A stretch of DNA of 64,000 nt from Lachnospiraceae bacterium (GCA_017513125.1 JAFWDI010000001.1:62001-126000); one strand, 5' to 3'; counted from the first letter of the stretch, positions 9,446 to 18,673 are shown. Notes: a model not told the origin generated them from the sequence alone. Made by a program: numbers and translations.

Positions 9446-9820
9446 TTACTTGATGGTAACGACACCGCCCTCGGCCTCGATCGCGGCCTTCGCAGCCTCG
9501 GCCTCTTCCTTCGAGATGCCTTCCTTGATGACCTTCGGCGCGGAATCGACGGCTTCCTTCGCCTCCTTCAGGCCCAGGCCGGTCAGCTCGCGGACGACCT
9601 TGATGACCTTGACCTTGTTCGGGCCGATCTCGGTCAGCTCGACGTCAAACTCGGTCTTCTCTTCCTCAGCGGCAGCGGCGGGACCCGCGGCAGCCACGAC
9701 GACGCCCGCAGCGGCGGACACGCCAAACTCTTCCTCACAAGCCTTGACCAGCTCGTTCAGCTCCAGAACGGAGAGCTCCTTGATAGCCTCGATGATTTCA
9801 GCATTCGTTAACTTAGCCAT
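9446..9820 (-). CDS. rplL: 50S ribosomal protein L7/L12
   Basis: Flexible stalk protein of the large ribosomal subunit that recruits translation factors. The ATG at 9818-9820 with GGAGGAATATATC ahead gives 124 residues: N-terminal dimerisation domain, Ala/Gly-rich hinge (about 38-52), and the conserved C-terminal domain with the helix [16 protein letters not shown]. The open frame extends 30 codons upstream into the rplJ end, but the L12 N-terminus [13 protein letters not shown] fixes this start. Last gene of the operon, before a terminator. Confidence 0.97.
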   Translation of the reverse strand: MAKLTNAEIIEAIKELSVLELNELVKACEEEFGVSAAAGVVVAAAGPAAAAEEEKTEFDVELTEIGPNKVKVIKVVRELTGLGLKEAKEAVDSAPKVIKEGISKEEAEAAKAAIEAEGGVVTIK

Positions 9821-9869
9821 GATATATTCCTCCAAATTTGAATATGAATGATTCTCGATCTCAGATCGG

Positions 9870-10388
9870 TCATGCCTCGGCAGCAGCCTCGGCGGGCGCG
9901 GCTTCGCCATCTTTCTCCGCGATCTGCTTGATCACGCGGGCGAAGTTCGCGATCGGCGCCTGGAAGCTGCCCAGCAGTCTTCCGAGGAGCTCCTCCCTGC
10001 CCGGGATGGTCGCGATCACCTCGATGGTGTCCTTGCCGTAAAAAGTTCCGTCTACCACACCGCCCTTAAGCTCCAGAGCGGGGGCCTCCTTGGCAAACTT
10101 ATACAGGATGCCTGCAGGAGCAGTTGCGTCTTCAGAAGAGACGGCGACAGCTGTCGGACCCTGCAGCAGCTCGGTCAGACCCTCGAAGGGAGTGTCCTTG
10201 ACCGCGAAACGCATCATGGTGTTCTTAAAGACCTTATAGGTCACGTTCGCCTCGCGGAGCTGCTTACGAAGTCTCGTATCCTGCTCCACCGTAAGGCCGG
10301 CGTAGTCCACCAGAACGGCTGCCTTGGCGTCAGACAGAAGATCGCTGATCTCCTGAACGATCGGTTGTTTTAATTCAACCTTAGCCAT
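9870..10388 (-). CDS. rplJ: 50S ribosomal protein L10
   Basis: Anchors the L12 stalk to 23S rRNA and is the usual autogenous regulator of the rplJL unit. The 172-residue product starts [14 protein letters not shown] and contains the conserved [18 protein letters not shown] block, KNTMMRFA and a C-terminal helix for L12 binding that ends in an Ala/Glu-rich tail. The ATG has a strong AGGAGGAACT site. A 273-base leader separates it from rplA, and rplL follows after about 50 bases. Confidence 0.96.
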   Translation of the reverse strand: MAKVELKQPIVQEISDLLSDAKAAVLVDYAGLTVEQDTRLRKQLREANVTYKVFKNTMMRFAVKDTPFEGLTELLQGPTAVAVSSEDATAPAGILYKFAKEAPALELKGGVVDGTFYGKDTIEVIATIPGREELLGRLLGSFQAPIANFARVIKQIAEKDGEAAPAEAAAEA

Positions 10389-10661
10389 ATGAGTTCCTCC
10401 TTATAAGATTTCGGTCCGAAGACCTTTCACTGCCGGAGGCGAAAGTTTCTAAAATGAAAACCGGTCTCCGCACGAAAACAGGCAGAGACCGGAACAGGAT
10501 TCCTTCGTCACTTCCTCGGCAGGCGGCTTCCGCCTTACGCCCCGGAGGGCACCTGCTGTCTTCGGCAGTTGAATACATATGCGGGTCGGTTCCGCCGCCG
10601 GAACGACCGTTTGTGATACTACCATCCGCGCCGGAACATGTCAAGCGCGATCATCCTGCGA
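10389..10661 (-). ncRNA. Probable L10 leader RNA upstream of rplJ
   Basis: The long untranslated stretch between rplA and rplJ is where Firmicutes carry the L10 leader, bound by L10(L12)4. It contains a strong hairpin, CCGGTCTC/GAGACCGG (10461-10468 with 10485-10492), followed on the minus strand by a T-rich run (10446-10460), which could act as an attenuator. I did not align it to the known consensus, so identity rests on position and the hairpin. Confidence 0.55.
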
Positions 10662-11357
10662 TCAGCCGGAGACCTTCGTGGGGTTCAGCTTCACGCCGGG
10701 GCCCATCGTGCTGGTCAGGGTCACGCTGCGGAAGAACTGGCCCTTCAGGGCAGCGGGGCGGGCCTTCGTGATGGCGCCCACCAGCGCGTCGAAGTTCTCC
10801 TTCAGCTGCTCTTCGGTGAAGGAAGCCTTACCGATCGGGCAGTGGATGATGTTCGTCTTATCCAGTCTGTACTCGACTTTACCGGCCTTCTGGTCCTTAA
10901 TGGCGCTCGCAACGTCCATCGTGACGGTACCGGTCTTCGGGTTCGGCATCAGGCCCTTCGGTCCGAGGACACGGCCGAGGCGTCCGACCACGCCCATCAT
11001 GTCGGGGGTCGCGATCACGACGTCGAAATCCAGCCAGCCGTCCTTCTGGATGCGGGGGATGAACTCCTCGCCGCCGACATAGTCGGCTCCGGCCGCCTGA
11101 GCCTCTTCGGCCTTCGCGTCCTTCGCGAACACGAGGATGCGGACGGTCTTGCCGGTGCCGTTCGGCAGAACGACAGCGCCTCTGACCTGCTGGTCGGCGT
11201 GACGGCCGTCGCAGCCGGTGCGGATGTGGAGCTCGACGGTCTCGTCGAACTTCGCCGAAGCGTTCTTCTTCACGATGCTGATGGCTTCCTCGGTCTCGTA
11301 CTGGACGGAGCGGTCGAAGTTCGCCATCGCAGCCTTATAATTCTTACTTCTCTTCAT
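10662..11357 (-). CDS. rplA: 50S ribosomal protein L1
   Basis: L1 binds 23S rRNA at the E-site stalk. The 231-residue product has the N-terminal KRSKNYK block, [25 protein letters not shown], the conserved [33 protein letters not shown] region and the C-terminal [14 protein letters not shown]. Length is normal. It lies between rplK (16-base gap) and the rplJ leader in the standard bacterial order. Confidence 0.97.
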   Translation of the reverse strand: MKRSKNYKAAMANFDRSVQYETEEAISIVKKNASAKFDETVELHIRTGCDGRHADQQVRGAVVLPNGTGKTVRILVFAKDAKAEEAQAAGADYVGGEEFIPRIQKDGWLDFDVVIATPDMMGVVGRLGRVLGPKGLMPNPKTGTVTMDVASAIKDQKAGKVEYRLDKTNIIHCPIGKASFTEEQLKENFDALVGAITKARPAALKGQFFRSVTLTSTMGPGVKLNPTKVSG

Positions 11358-11373
11358 CTCGATCTACCTCCGT

Positions 11374-11799
11374 TCACTCGGTGACAGTCAGACCCATGCT
11401 TCTGGCGGTACCCATGATCATGCTGGTAGCAGTCTCAAGGTTCGCAGCATTCAGGTCGGGCATCTTCAGCTGTGCGATCTCCTCGCACTGCGCCTTCGTA
11501 ACGGAACCCACCTTCGTCTTATTCGGGGTACCCGAACCGGACTGGACACCGGCAGCCTTCTTCAGCAGAACGGCTGCGGGCGGGGTCTTCGTGATGAAGC
11601 TGAAGCTTCTGTCCGCATAGACGGTGATGACCACGGGAATGATCATTCCCTGCTGGTCCTGAGTTCTGGCGTTGAACTCCTTCGTGAACTGCACGATGTT
11701 CACACCGTGCTGGCCCAGGGCAGGTCCGACGGGCGGAGCCGGAGTGGCCTGTCCCGCGGGAATCTGCAGCTTAATGTAGCCTGTGATCTTCTTTGCCAT
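11374..11799 (-). CDS. rplK: 50S ribosomal protein L11
   Basis: L11 forms the GTPase-associated centre with 23S rRNA and is needed for RelA activation. The 141-residue product shows the canonical N-terminus [41 protein letters not shown], and the C-terminal RNA-binding domain with [14 protein letters not shown] and [20 protein letters not shown]. Strong ribosome-binding site (AGGAGG) ahead of the ATG. It follows nusG after about 100 bases. Confidence 0.97.
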   Translation of the reverse strand: MAKKITGYIKLQIPAGQATPAPPVGPALGQHGVNIVQFTKEFNARTQDQQGMIIPVVITVYADRSFSFITKTPPAAVLLKKAAGVQSGSGTPNKTKVGSVTKAQCEEIAQLKMPDLNAANLETATSMIMGTARSMGLTVTE

Positions 11800-11901
11800 A
11801 TGGCACCTCCTTAAATACGCGCGCTAAGGCGCTTCGTGGTAATCGGGGGAGTACCCTCCCACACAATATCTTTCATCCGCGCGAACGCGGTGAATAACTG
11901 C

Positions 11902-12429
11902 TTATACCTTCTCCACCTCGAGGAAATTCAGTTCCACGGGCGTAGAACGGCCAAACATGGCGACGTTGATCGTGACGGTCTGCTTATTCTGGTTGATCTC
12001 GCTGATCTCGCCGACCGTATCCTTCCAGGCGCCGCTGATGACGCTGACCTTATCGCCGACTTCGAAATCGATCTCGATGTTAATGACCTGGCCCTCTTCC
12101 TGGATGCCGAGCTTTCTCATCTCCAGGTCGGACAGCGGCACGGGCTTCGATCCCGGGCCCACGAAACCGGTCACGCCGCGGGTGTTCCGGACGACGTACC
12201 AGGTCTCGTCGTTCATGATCATCTTCACGAGGACGTAACCGGGGAACATCTTCCGCTGCACCTGTCTGCGGGTACCGTTTTTCACCTCGATGACGTCCTC
12301 CATGGGAACGTTCACCTCGAGGATATAATCCTGCAGACCGCGGTTTTCGATCGCCTTCTCGAGATCGACCTTTACCTTATTTTCATAGCCTGAATAGGTA
12401 TGAACTACATACCAATACGCTTCTTCCAT
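11902..12429 (-). CDS. nusG: Transcription termination/antitermination protein NusG
   Basis: NusG binds RNA polymerase and links it to Rho or the ribosome. The 175-residue product has the NGN domain (WYVVHTYSGYENKVK, MFPGYVLVKM, WYVVRNTRGVTGFVG) and a C-terminal KOW domain with GDKVSVISGAWKDTVGEI. Length is normal. It starts 13 bases after secE in the expected secE-nusG pair. Confidence 0.97.
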   Translation of the reverse strand: MEEAYWYVVHTYSGYENKVKVDLEKAIENRGLQDYILEVNVPMEDVIEVKNGTRRQVQRKMFPGYVLVKMIMNDETWYVVRNTRGVTGFVGPGSKPVPLSDLEMRKLGIQEEGQVINIEIDFEVGDKVSVISGAWKDTVGEISEINQNKQTVTINVAMFGRSTPVELNFLEVEKV

Positions 12430-12442
12430 ATCCGCTCCCGAA

Positions 12443-12658
12443 TCACAGCGCGACCAGCAGGTTCACACCGTACTTTATGACAATGTCAAGCAGCGCGATG
12501 ATCACGGCGATCACGACAGCCGTCAGAATGACGACCACCACGCGCCGGAACCACGCCGGCCTGTCCAGCCATACGATCTTCTTAAACTCGGACTTCAGGT
12601 TCTTAAAGATCTGCTTCAGGTCCTTTTTTTCTTTGGCCTTTGCGGCTCTCTCTGCCAT
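12443..12658 (-). CDS. secE: Preprotein translocase subunit SecE
   Basis: Small essential subunit of the SecYEG channel. At 71 residues it has a charged N-terminus, the conserved amphipathic segment FKNLKSEFKKIVWLDRPAW and one C-terminal membrane helix (VVVILTAVVIAVIIALLDIV), the single-helix form found in Firmicutes. Sits between rpmG and nusG. Confidence 0.95.
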   Translation of the reverse strand: MAERAAKAKEKKDLKQIFKNLKSEFKKIVWLDRPAWFRRVVVVILTAVVIAVIIALLDIVIKYGVNLLVAL

Positions 12659-12682
12659 AATGACTCCTTCAGGGAAAAGACC

Positions 12683-12844
12683 TTATCTGGTCTCCTTATG
12701 CATGGTGTGAGTACGGCAGAATCTGCAGTACTTCTTCGTCTCCATACGCTCGGGATGAAGCTTCTTATCCTTCGTGGTGGTGTAGTTACGCTGCTTGCAC
12801 TCGGTGCACTCGAGCGTGACTCTCGTTCTTTTGCTTCCGGCCAT
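12683..12844 (-). CDS. rpmG: 50S ribosomal protein L33 (zinc-binding form)
   Basis: A 53-residue gene starting at ATG 12842-12844 behind GGAGGT. The translation begins [20 protein letters not shown] and ends HTMHKETR. It has two CxxC pairs (CTEC and CRFC), so it is the zinc-binding paralogue. First gene of the rpmG-secE-nusG-rplKAJL order, with a good sigma-A promoter upstream. Confidence 0.95.
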   Translation of the reverse strand: MAGSKRTRVTLECTECKQRNYTTTKDKKLHPERMETKKYCRFCRTHTMHKETR

Positions 12845-12941
12845 GATCAAACCTCCGTGTGGTACAAAATATATTCTGAAAAATCAATGCCCGGGCGAAA
12901 AAAGACAGACTAAAAAAAGAGCTTTTCGCCCTAGCTAAGCG

Positions 12942-12971
12942 ACTATATCACAGACTCTTTCACATCGTCAA
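12942..12971 (-). promoter_or_regulatory. Sigma-A promoter for the rpmG-secE-nusG-rpl operon
   Basis: On the minus strand TTGACG (12966-12971) and TATAGT (12942-12947) are 18 bases apart, about 100 bases ahead of rpmG. The -10 is preceded by TGA. Strong match and the only good promoter in the gap. Confidence 0.75.
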
Positions 12972-13006
12972 GGGAAAATTACGATCAAATATCGCGGTCC
13001 CGCGGA

Positions 13007-13816
13007 TCACGAAGGAACGATCTCCGATGCGCGCCGAAATGCTTCCGCGGTGTCGGCATTGACCGGATGCTTTCTGTAGTAACCGGTCAGCCGCAGGCGC
13101 GCGAAGATCCCCAGCGTACTGCGGAACATATCCGCCGCGTCGCGGATGCCGACGCGTCCCGCACCGCCGCGGGAGAATGTCACGTTCACCGGCATGCTCA
13201 CGATCTTCAGCCCGTGGGCGTGGATCAGGCAGAGCATCTCCGCGTCGAACGCGAAGCCCGTGACGCGGATCTGCGCGCAGACCTTCTTCATGACGTCGCC
13301 GCGGAACAGCTTCAGCCCGGTCTGCGTGTCGCGGACCGGAAGCCCCAGCAGGACCTTCATCAGCGCCGCGTAACCCCTGCTGTAGACCCTGCGCAGGAGC
13401 GGGGCGTCGACGTGCGAGGCGGGATGGAGTTTGCTCGCAATGACCGCGCCGGCACGCTCTTCCTTCATGACGTGCAGGAAGCGCTCCAGGTCGGAAGGGT
13501 CGAGGTCCATGTCCGCGTCGCAGAACGCGATGTAATGTCCTTTCGCGAAATGCGCCCCCACACAGAGCGCGCGTCCCTTTCCGCCGTGTCCGTTTTCCGC
13601 GATCAGGCGGATGCGCGGATCTTCCGCCGCCGCCCGGCGAGCCTCCTCCTGCGTGCGGTCTTCACTGCCGTCGTCCACGACCAGGACCTCAAAGTCACGG
13701 CAAAAGGCGGCGATCTTCTCAGACGCCGCCAATGCGTTTCGATATATGCAGGCCTCTTCGTTCCAGGCCGGTATGATCAGGGACAGGTGCTTTTCCAATG
13801 CCTTCCGCCGCCTCAC
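13007..13816 (-). CDS. Family 2 glycosyltransferase (dolichyl/polyprenyl-phosphate type)
   Basis: Expected to transfer a sugar from a nucleotide donor to a lipid-phosphate or wall acceptor. The 269-residue product has the GT-A fold motifs LSLIIPAWNEE, VVDDGSEDRT, GKGRALCVG, the DxD-type CDADMDLDPSD, and DTQTGLKLF typical of ALG5/DPM1-like enzymes. No C-terminal membrane helices. Its GTG start overlaps the cdaR stop (GTGA), so it is translationally coupled to the c-di-AMP operon. In many Firmicutes glmM is found in this place; here it is replaced by this enzyme. The acceptor cannot be told from sequence. Confidence 0.85.
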   Translation of the reverse strand: MRRRKALEKHLSLIIPAWNEEACIYRNALAASEKIAAFCRDFEVLVVDDGSEDRTQEEARRAAAEDPRIRLIAENGHGGKGRALCVGAHFAKGHYIAFCDADMDLDPSDLERFLHVMKEERAGAVIASKLHPASHVDAPLLRRVYSRGYAALMKVLLGLPVRDTQTGLKLFRGDVMKKVCAQIRVTGFAFDAEMLCLIHAHGLKIVSMPVNVTFSRGGAGRVGIRDAADMFRSTLGIFARLRLTGYYRKHPVNADTAEAFRRASEIVPS

Positions 13817-15138
13817 TCCCCTGTTCCGGGTATCTCATCCGACGAGCCTTCCGTGTTCTCCGGAACAGGCTCCCGTTCCGTGACACGCACGGTCACATAG
13901 GCCGGCTCCGCGCTCTCCACGCCTTCCGGCAGGGTCAGCGACAATTCTACTTCATGATCGCCCTCTTCCAGGCCGCTCACATCCGCGCGCGGCGAGAGCT
14001 CCGTCACTTCGATCCCGCTCAGGTCGTCGGCGATGCCGGTCAGGCGCAGGACGGCTCCGCCGGTCACGGTATACTCGTATGCGGTGTCCTCACCGGTCAA
14101 TGCCACCTCCGAAGCACGGACGTCAAAACCGTTCGTGACGAGTTCCTCGATGTTCATCGTGACCGTCACCGTCGGATCGCCGTCGATCCGAACGCCCTCG
14201 GGCAGATACCCGCTCAGGTCGATCTGGCAGACCACGTCCGCGTTCGCGCCCGTGACGTCGAGTTCGGGGCCGTCGACCACGATCGCCCGCACGCCCTCGA
14301 CCGCTTCCGCGCTGCCCATGAGCACCACGGAATCCCTGCTCGCGCTCACGCCGCGGTAGCGGAAGCCTTCGGCCACCGCGTCGGTGCCGGCGACCCGGAT
14401 ATCCAGCGTCGCCCCGACCGCCGAGAGGATCTCGATCCGCACATGCACGGTGTCGACTTCATCCGTACCGTCCGTCACGGTGATCTCGTCGGCGTACTCG
14501 CCCAGATCGATCTGCTGACCGCGGATATCGTAAAACTTCAGCAGGATGTCCTGCTCCACCTGGTCCACCGCCCCGGAAACGTCCACGACCGAGCCGACGG
14601 AATAGATCGAATTCAGGATCGAAACCGGTCCGCTGACGTAGACCGTCGGCGGGTCGATCACGATCTGGCCGACAGACAGTCCGTCCGCCAGCGCGCCTTC
14701 CGTCGTCACGCGGACGTTCATGGCCTGTGTCGTAATGCTTTCGGAAGTGATCCGCAGCGTGGTCGTGACGATCGTATAATCCTCGAGCGCACGCTCATCC
14801 CCGATGTAGACCACATCGACCGGAACCGCGCCGTTGATATCCGTGATCATGTTAAAATCCACGGATGCGCGGAAATCGTCCGCCGTAATGTCGCTGATCC
14901 GCGAACTGCGCGCATATGCGATGACCGTAGCGGTCGTCACTCCTCCCTGGACCTCATAGGACAGTCCGTTATCCGTAAACACTTCCGTGTTCTCGAAGGT
15001 GATCGGAATTCCGCTGATCCGCCGGCTGGTGACCGGATCGTCGGTGTTTTTGATCATGATCCAGACCAGAACGGCGGCCACGACGGCTATGATCCTGAAT
15101 GCGAGGAGTCTTTTTTTGGTAGGGCCTTTATCCTGCAT
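13813..15138 (-). CDS. cdaR: CdaA regulator, YbbR-domain protein
   Basis: Membrane protein that modulates the diadenylate cyclase CdaA. In 441 residues there is a short cytoplasmic N-terminus, one membrane helix (FRIIAVVAAVLVWIMI, about 14-30), then an extracytoplasmic region of about four YbbR repeats, each with the pattern of a short beta unit ending in V-x-V (for example VDFNMITDINGAVPVDVVYI). It overlaps cdaA by 11 bases and the downstream glycosyltransferase by 4 bases. The C-terminus is Glu/Ser/Gly-rich. Confidence 0.92.
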   Translation of the reverse strand: MQDKGPTKKRLLAFRIIAVVAAVLVWIMIKNTDDPVTSRRISGIPITFENTEVFTDNGLSYEVQGGVTTATVIAYARSSRISDITADDFRASVDFNMITDINGAVPVDVVYIGDERALEDYTIVTTTLRITSESITTQAMNVRVTTEGALADGLSVGQIVIDPPTVYVSGPVSILNSIYSVGSVVDVSGAVDQVEQDILLKFYDIRGQQIDLGEYADEITVTDGTDEVDTVHVRIEILSAVGATLDIRVAGTDAVAEGFRYRGVSASRDSVVLMGSAEAVEGVRAIVVDGPELDVTGANADVVCQIDLSGYLPEGVRIDGDPTVTVTMNIEELVTNGFDVRASEVALTGEDTAYEYTVTGGAVLRLTGIADDLSGIEVTELSPRADVSGLEEGDHEVELSLTLPEGVESAEPAYVTVRVTEREPVPENTEGSSDEIPGTGE

Positions 15139-15979
15139 CCTTCTGCCTCCTTATGCCCCATTTGAAACCGCGGGTCTCGGGATCCTTGACGAGCTTCATC
15201 AGTTCATCGCGAAGCTCCGCCGAGCTGAGACGGTCGGTCAGCGCGCCTTCGCGCGCGATGGAGATCCTGCCGGTCTCTTCGGACACGATCACGATCCACG
15301 CGTCGGTGACCTCGGAAAGGCCGAGGCCCGCACGGTGGCGGGTGCCGAGGTTCTTCGAGATCTCGGTGTTGTCCGACAGCGGCAGGTAGCAGGTCGCGGC
15401 CGCGACGCGGTCACCCCGGACGACGACCGCGCCGTCGTGAAGCGGAGTGTTATGCTCGAATATGTTCAGGAGAAGCGCGGACGTGACGACCGCGTCTACC
15501 TTAATACCGGTGCGCTCGATCTCGCTCATGGAGTTCGCGCGCTCGACGACGATCAGCGCGCCGGTCCGCGCGGCGCTCATCTGCTCGCAGGCCTGCACGA
15601 TCTCGTTCACCACCGAGGCGCCGAACTCGCCTTCATTGTGCGAAAAACCGAGATTGAATATACCCGCAAAGAATCCCCGCGAACCGAGCTGCTCCAGGAT
15701 CCGCCTGAGCTCCGGCTGCAGAATGACGACCAGAGCGATAAATCCCCAGCCCAGGATCTTATTCAGAAGCCAGGTAAGCGTATTCAGCTGGAACAGATTC
15801 ACCAGAACGTAGATCACGAGCAGGACCAGGAAGCCGCGGAGCACTCTCCACGCCCTGGTCCTCTGGATCCACAGAATCAGCTGGTAAAACACGATCGCGA
15901 TCACGATGATCTCGATCACGTCTCTTACGCCGATATGCGGAAGATTCAGAAGATTAATGATGTTCTGGAGAAATTCCAT
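15128..15979 (-). CDS. cdaA: Diadenylate cyclase (c-di-AMP synthase)
   Basis: Makes c-di-AMP from two ATP at the membrane; the messenger controls potassium, osmotic balance and wall homeostasis. The 283-residue product has three N-terminal membrane helices (about 20-40, 48-65, 74-90), a coiled-coil linker and the DAC domain with both active-site motifs, DGA (182-184) and GTRHRAG (212-218). Strong AGAGGAGG site ahead of the ATG. Third gene of a five-gene operon. Confidence 0.96.
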   Translation of the reverse strand: MEFLQNIINLLNLPHIGVRDVIEIIVIAIVFYQLILWIQRTRAWRVLRGFLVLLVIYVLVNLFQLNTLTWLLNKILGWGFIALVVILQPELRRILEQLGSRGFFAGIFNLGFSHNEGEFGASVVNEIVQACEQMSAARTGALIVVERANSMSEIERTGIKVDAVVTSALLLNIFEHNTPLHDGAVVVRGDRVAAATCYLPLSDNTEISKNLGTRHRAGLGLSEVTDAWIVIVSEETGRISIAREGALTDRLSSAELRDELMKLVKDPETRGFKWGIRRQKDAG

Positions 15980-15993
15980 GGAACCTCCTCTGA

Positions 15994-17211
15994 TCAGTCT
16001 TCGTCGTCAAACAGGTCTCCGACGGCAGCCGCCGTCTCCAGCACCGGAAGTTCTTCCGTCTGCGTGGACATGTTCACCACGGTCGTAACTTCCATCGCCG
16101 CATCCTCCGCCGCGGCGACTCCCTCGATCGTCGCGTCCAGAGGTTTCGTATTCGTCATTTCGGAGCTCTCCGCGGGCTCCTCGTCGTCAAACACACCCGT
16201 GTCGATCTCGGGTTCGAAGCCGAGATAGACCGCCAGGCGGTCCGGATCGTCGTTCAATGTCTTCCGGCGGCTCGTCGTAACGAACTTCTTCAGCTGCTTA
16301 TCCTCCGGATGGACGTCCATCTTCGGGACCGCTTTCACATAGTAAAAATACTCATCGTCCTCAAACTGCGTCTCCACCGTGCTGCGGTAGTCCACCTGAT
16401 ATAAGAAGAATCTCAGTATGAAGCCGAGCGCCGCACCGATTGCGATCCCGATCAGGGTCTGCGCGAAGGAGATGCGGTAGTCCAGCACCGCGGCCAGCAC
16501 GGTCTGCAGGATCAGGCAGGCGAGCGACCCGGCAATGACCGCCGCCTCCCAGTTATAGCGGACCGCCAGCTTCCGGATCGTGAACACAGCCAGAGCCGTC
16601 ACGCCGAACGCGATCAGACATCCGATGGTCTGCGGGCTGCAGAGCACGCCCGTGACCAGATACGTAAACTGCTGCGTCGACGTCAGCATGCTCGTTTCCG
16701 CGAGCAGGACAGAGTTCGCCGCGACCCAGGAAACGAAATAGCAGGCGATCACGCCGAAGAGCAGCGGAACCACGGAGATCCCGGTAAAGCACAGGCCGAT
16801 CACGACCGGCAGCGCACAGGGGATCTTCAGGAAAAACAGGATCGGCACGAGCAGCAGGATCAAGCTGTCGCCGGGGCTGAAGATATAGTAGCAGCACAGC
16901 ACGATCACCATAAAGACCGCGAACACCACCATAGCCAGCGGCGAGAGCGCGTACAGGTTCACCAGGACGGCCGCGCCGCAGATAAAGGCGGCGACGCCCC
17001 AGGGCACGAACGCACATACCGCGGCGAGCAGGACCGCTACCGGGGCCGAAGACATCACTCCCGAGAAGGGAATCGACGCCCGGATGCCCAGAAGCGTGAT
17101 CAGCGCCGCCGCGAACCGCAGCGCCGCCCGGACGTACTTCGCCCGCTCCGCGTAGAAAAGCTGCAGCTTATGGCGGAACTCTATGAGATTGGACAAACGT
17201 TCTTCATTCAT
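15994..17211 (-). CDS. Polytopic membrane protein of unknown function with acidic C-terminal tail
   Basis: Not assigned to a named family. The 405-residue product has about eight to ten hydrophobic helices between residues 28 and 270 followed by a soluble acidic tail (about 275-405) rich in Asp, Glu, Thr and Ala. It starts two bases after the upstream gene's stop and ends 14 bases before cdaA, so it is part of the cdaA operon and may act in envelope or osmotic homeostasis; that is an inference from context only. Start site lacks a clear ribosome-binding site, suggesting coupling to the gene ahead. Confidence 0.7.
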   Translation of the reverse strand: MNEERLSNLIEFRHKLQLFYAERAKYVRAALRFAAALITLLGIRASIPFSGVMSSAPVAVLLAAVCAFVPWGVAAFICGAAVLVNLYALSPLAMVVFAVFMVIVLCCYYIFSPGDSLILLLVPILFFLKIPCALPVVIGLCFTGISVVPLLFGVIACYFVSWVAANSVLLAETSMLTSTQQFTYLVTGVLCSPQTIGCLIAFGVTALAVFTIRKLAVRYNWEAAVIAGSLACLILQTVLAAVLDYRISFAQTLIGIAIGAALGFILRFFLYQVDYRSTVETQFEDDEYFYYVKAVPKMDVHPEDKQLKKFVTTSRRKTLNDDPDRLAVYLGFEPEIDTGVFDDEEPAESSEMTNTKPLDATIEGVAAAEDAAMEVTTVVNMSTQTEELPVLETAAAVGDLFDDED

Positions 17212-17213
17212 CG

Positions 17214-17585
17214 TTACTGTAGCCGTTTCAGCCTGCGAAGGCAGTCATTATACTCATTCAGCTGCTCTGCCTGTCCGATGTATCTCCTGCGGTAGTAAAA
17301 GAAGGACAGAATCAGGTAGATCAGGGCGGCGGCAATGTAGATCACCACGATCGCGGTCGTCCCGCGCGACACCGCGGCGCCGGTCTCCTCCGCAGCCGGC
17401 TGGACCTGCGTCATATAGAGTCCGAGCACGGACGCGAACGCGACCGTCACGCCGAGGAACGACCTCAGCATGCCGCGCGCGATATAGCCCGGGCGGGTCA
17501 TGGAGCGGATAAAAAAGATGCCCCTGTTCTCCCGCCGGATCGTCTCCGCTCTCGTCATCAGTCTGACCTTATACGGGTCCAGCAT
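17214..17585 (-). CDS. Small two-helix membrane protein
   Basis: Unrecognised. I start it at ATG 17583-17585 with GGAGATGGG ahead, giving 123 residues; the frame is open nine codons further up. It has a basic N-terminus (MLDPYKVRLMTRAETIRRE), two membrane helices (about GMLRSFLGVTVAFASVLGLY and AIVVIYIAAALIYLILSFFY) and a basic cytoplasmic end (RRRYIGQAEQLNEYND). First gene of the run leading to cdaA. Confidence 0.65.
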   Translation of the reverse strand: MLDPYKVRLMTRAETIRRENRGIFFIRSMTRPGYIARGMLRSFLGVTVAFASVLGLYMTQVQPAAEETGAAVSRGTTAIVVIYIAAALIYLILSFFYYRRRYIGQAEQLNEYNDCLRRLKRLQ

Positions 17586-17738
17586 ATCCCATCTCCCTGC
17601 GGCACAGCGCACCGCCGGCGGAGCCGTTCCGGCCCCGGGCGCTCATGGCTGTGCATACTTAGAAAGAGTTTATCACATATTAAGGAAACAATAAACTTTT
17701 CGAACTTTTCCGAACTGTTACAATTTCCGTGCGCCGCG

Positions 17739-18596
17739 TCACTTTCCGAGGAATTCCAGCAGTTCCGGAAGCCTCCGCTCCGCGTCGGAAAAGCCGAGGT
17801 CGTACAGCCGCTGGTTCACCTGCGCGTCCATCGTGTAGGTGCTCATCTTCAGGTCCGACTCCAGCGTGTAGAGAAACGCGCGGCCCTCGCGCTCCAGCCC
17901 GAAGAAATGCTCCTGGCATTCCCGGTACATGAGATGGCGGCGGTCCAGCGCCTTTACGATCTCGGGATACTTTCTGCAGAGAAATGCGTACAGCCTCCGG
18001 TGCCCCTCCGGCTGCTTTACGAACGCGCGCGGCTTCGAAAGGATCACGACGAGTTTATCGCATCCGCGCTCCATCGCGCGCTTCGTCGGGGCCGCGTCTA
18101 CCGTGCCGCCGTCGAAGTACGGGCGTCCGCCGATGAAGATCGGCCGGCACAGGGCCGGGAGCGCGCAGGACGCCATGATGTGCCGGTAGTCGTTCCGCCG
18201 CATGGACTCCTTCGGGAAGTACGCCGGCCGCCCGGTCAGCGCATCCGCCGCGCAGACCTCGTACTCGCCCGGCGCGGCCGAGAACGTATCGAAATCCAGC
18301 GGGTCGACCCCGCCCTCGTTCGTCATGTCCCCGTAGATGTGCTGCAGATTAAACATATTCCGCGTCTTCGCGTACGCGCGCAGCCCGAAATACAGCGGAT
18401 CCGAAATGTGTTCCACATAGTAGCGGCGGTTACGGTCGCGCTGACCCCCGAGGAACGACGCGATGTTCGCAGCGCCGGCCGAAACGCCGATATAATAGTC
18501 AAAAGTGATGCCGTGATCGAGGAATGAGTCCAGAACGCCCGCGCCGTACGCGCACTTCATGCCTCCTCCCTCCGCCACGAGTCCGATCTTCGTCAT
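17739..18596 (-). CDS. Patatin-like phospholipase
   Basis: Predicted lipid acyl hydrolase with a Ser-Asp dyad. From ATG 18594-18596 (AGGAGAACAC ahead) it is 285 residues; a longer open frame upstream has no family similarity. Motifs: oxyanion loop EGGGMKCAYGAGVLD, nucleophile elbow GVSAGA, and catalytic Asp in DGGTVDAAP, all in the right order as in YjjU/RssA-type bacterial patatins. No signal peptide or membrane helix, so cytoplasmic. Single gene, divergent from the oxidoreductase at 18705. Substrate unknown. Confidence 0.9.
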   Translation of the reverse strand: MTKIGLVAEGGGMKCAYGAGVLDSFLDHGITFDYYIGVSAGAANIASFLGGQRDRNRRYYVEHISDPLYFGLRAYAKTRNMFNLQHIYGDMTNEGGVDPLDFDTFSAAPGEYEVCAADALTGRPAYFPKESMRRNDYRHIMASCALPALCRPIFIGGRPYFDGGTVDAAPTKRAMERGCDKLVVILSKPRAFVKQPEGHRRLYAFLCRKYPEIVKALDRRHLMYRECQEHFFGLEREGRAFLYTLESDLKMSTYTMDAQVNQRLYDLGFSDAERRLPELLEFLGK

Positions 18597-18667
18597 GTGT
18601 GTTCTCCTGTGCAGTCTGACCGCCGCGGCGCACCGAAGTATGCGGTGTGTCCGCCCGCGGGCAATGT

Positions 18668-18673
18668 TATAAT
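18668..18673 (+). promoter_or_regulatory. Extended -10 for the oxidoreductase gene
   Basis: TATAAT preceded by TGT (extended -10) lies 32 bases ahead of the ATG at 18705, with AAGGAGG between. No clear -35 box. Confidence 0.5.

Noticed and set aside
17667-17697. AGTTTAT/ATAAACT inverted repeat ahead of the small membrane-protein gene
   Set aside because: Only 7 bases per arm with a 17-base gap in AT-rich sequence; likely chance, with no further support.
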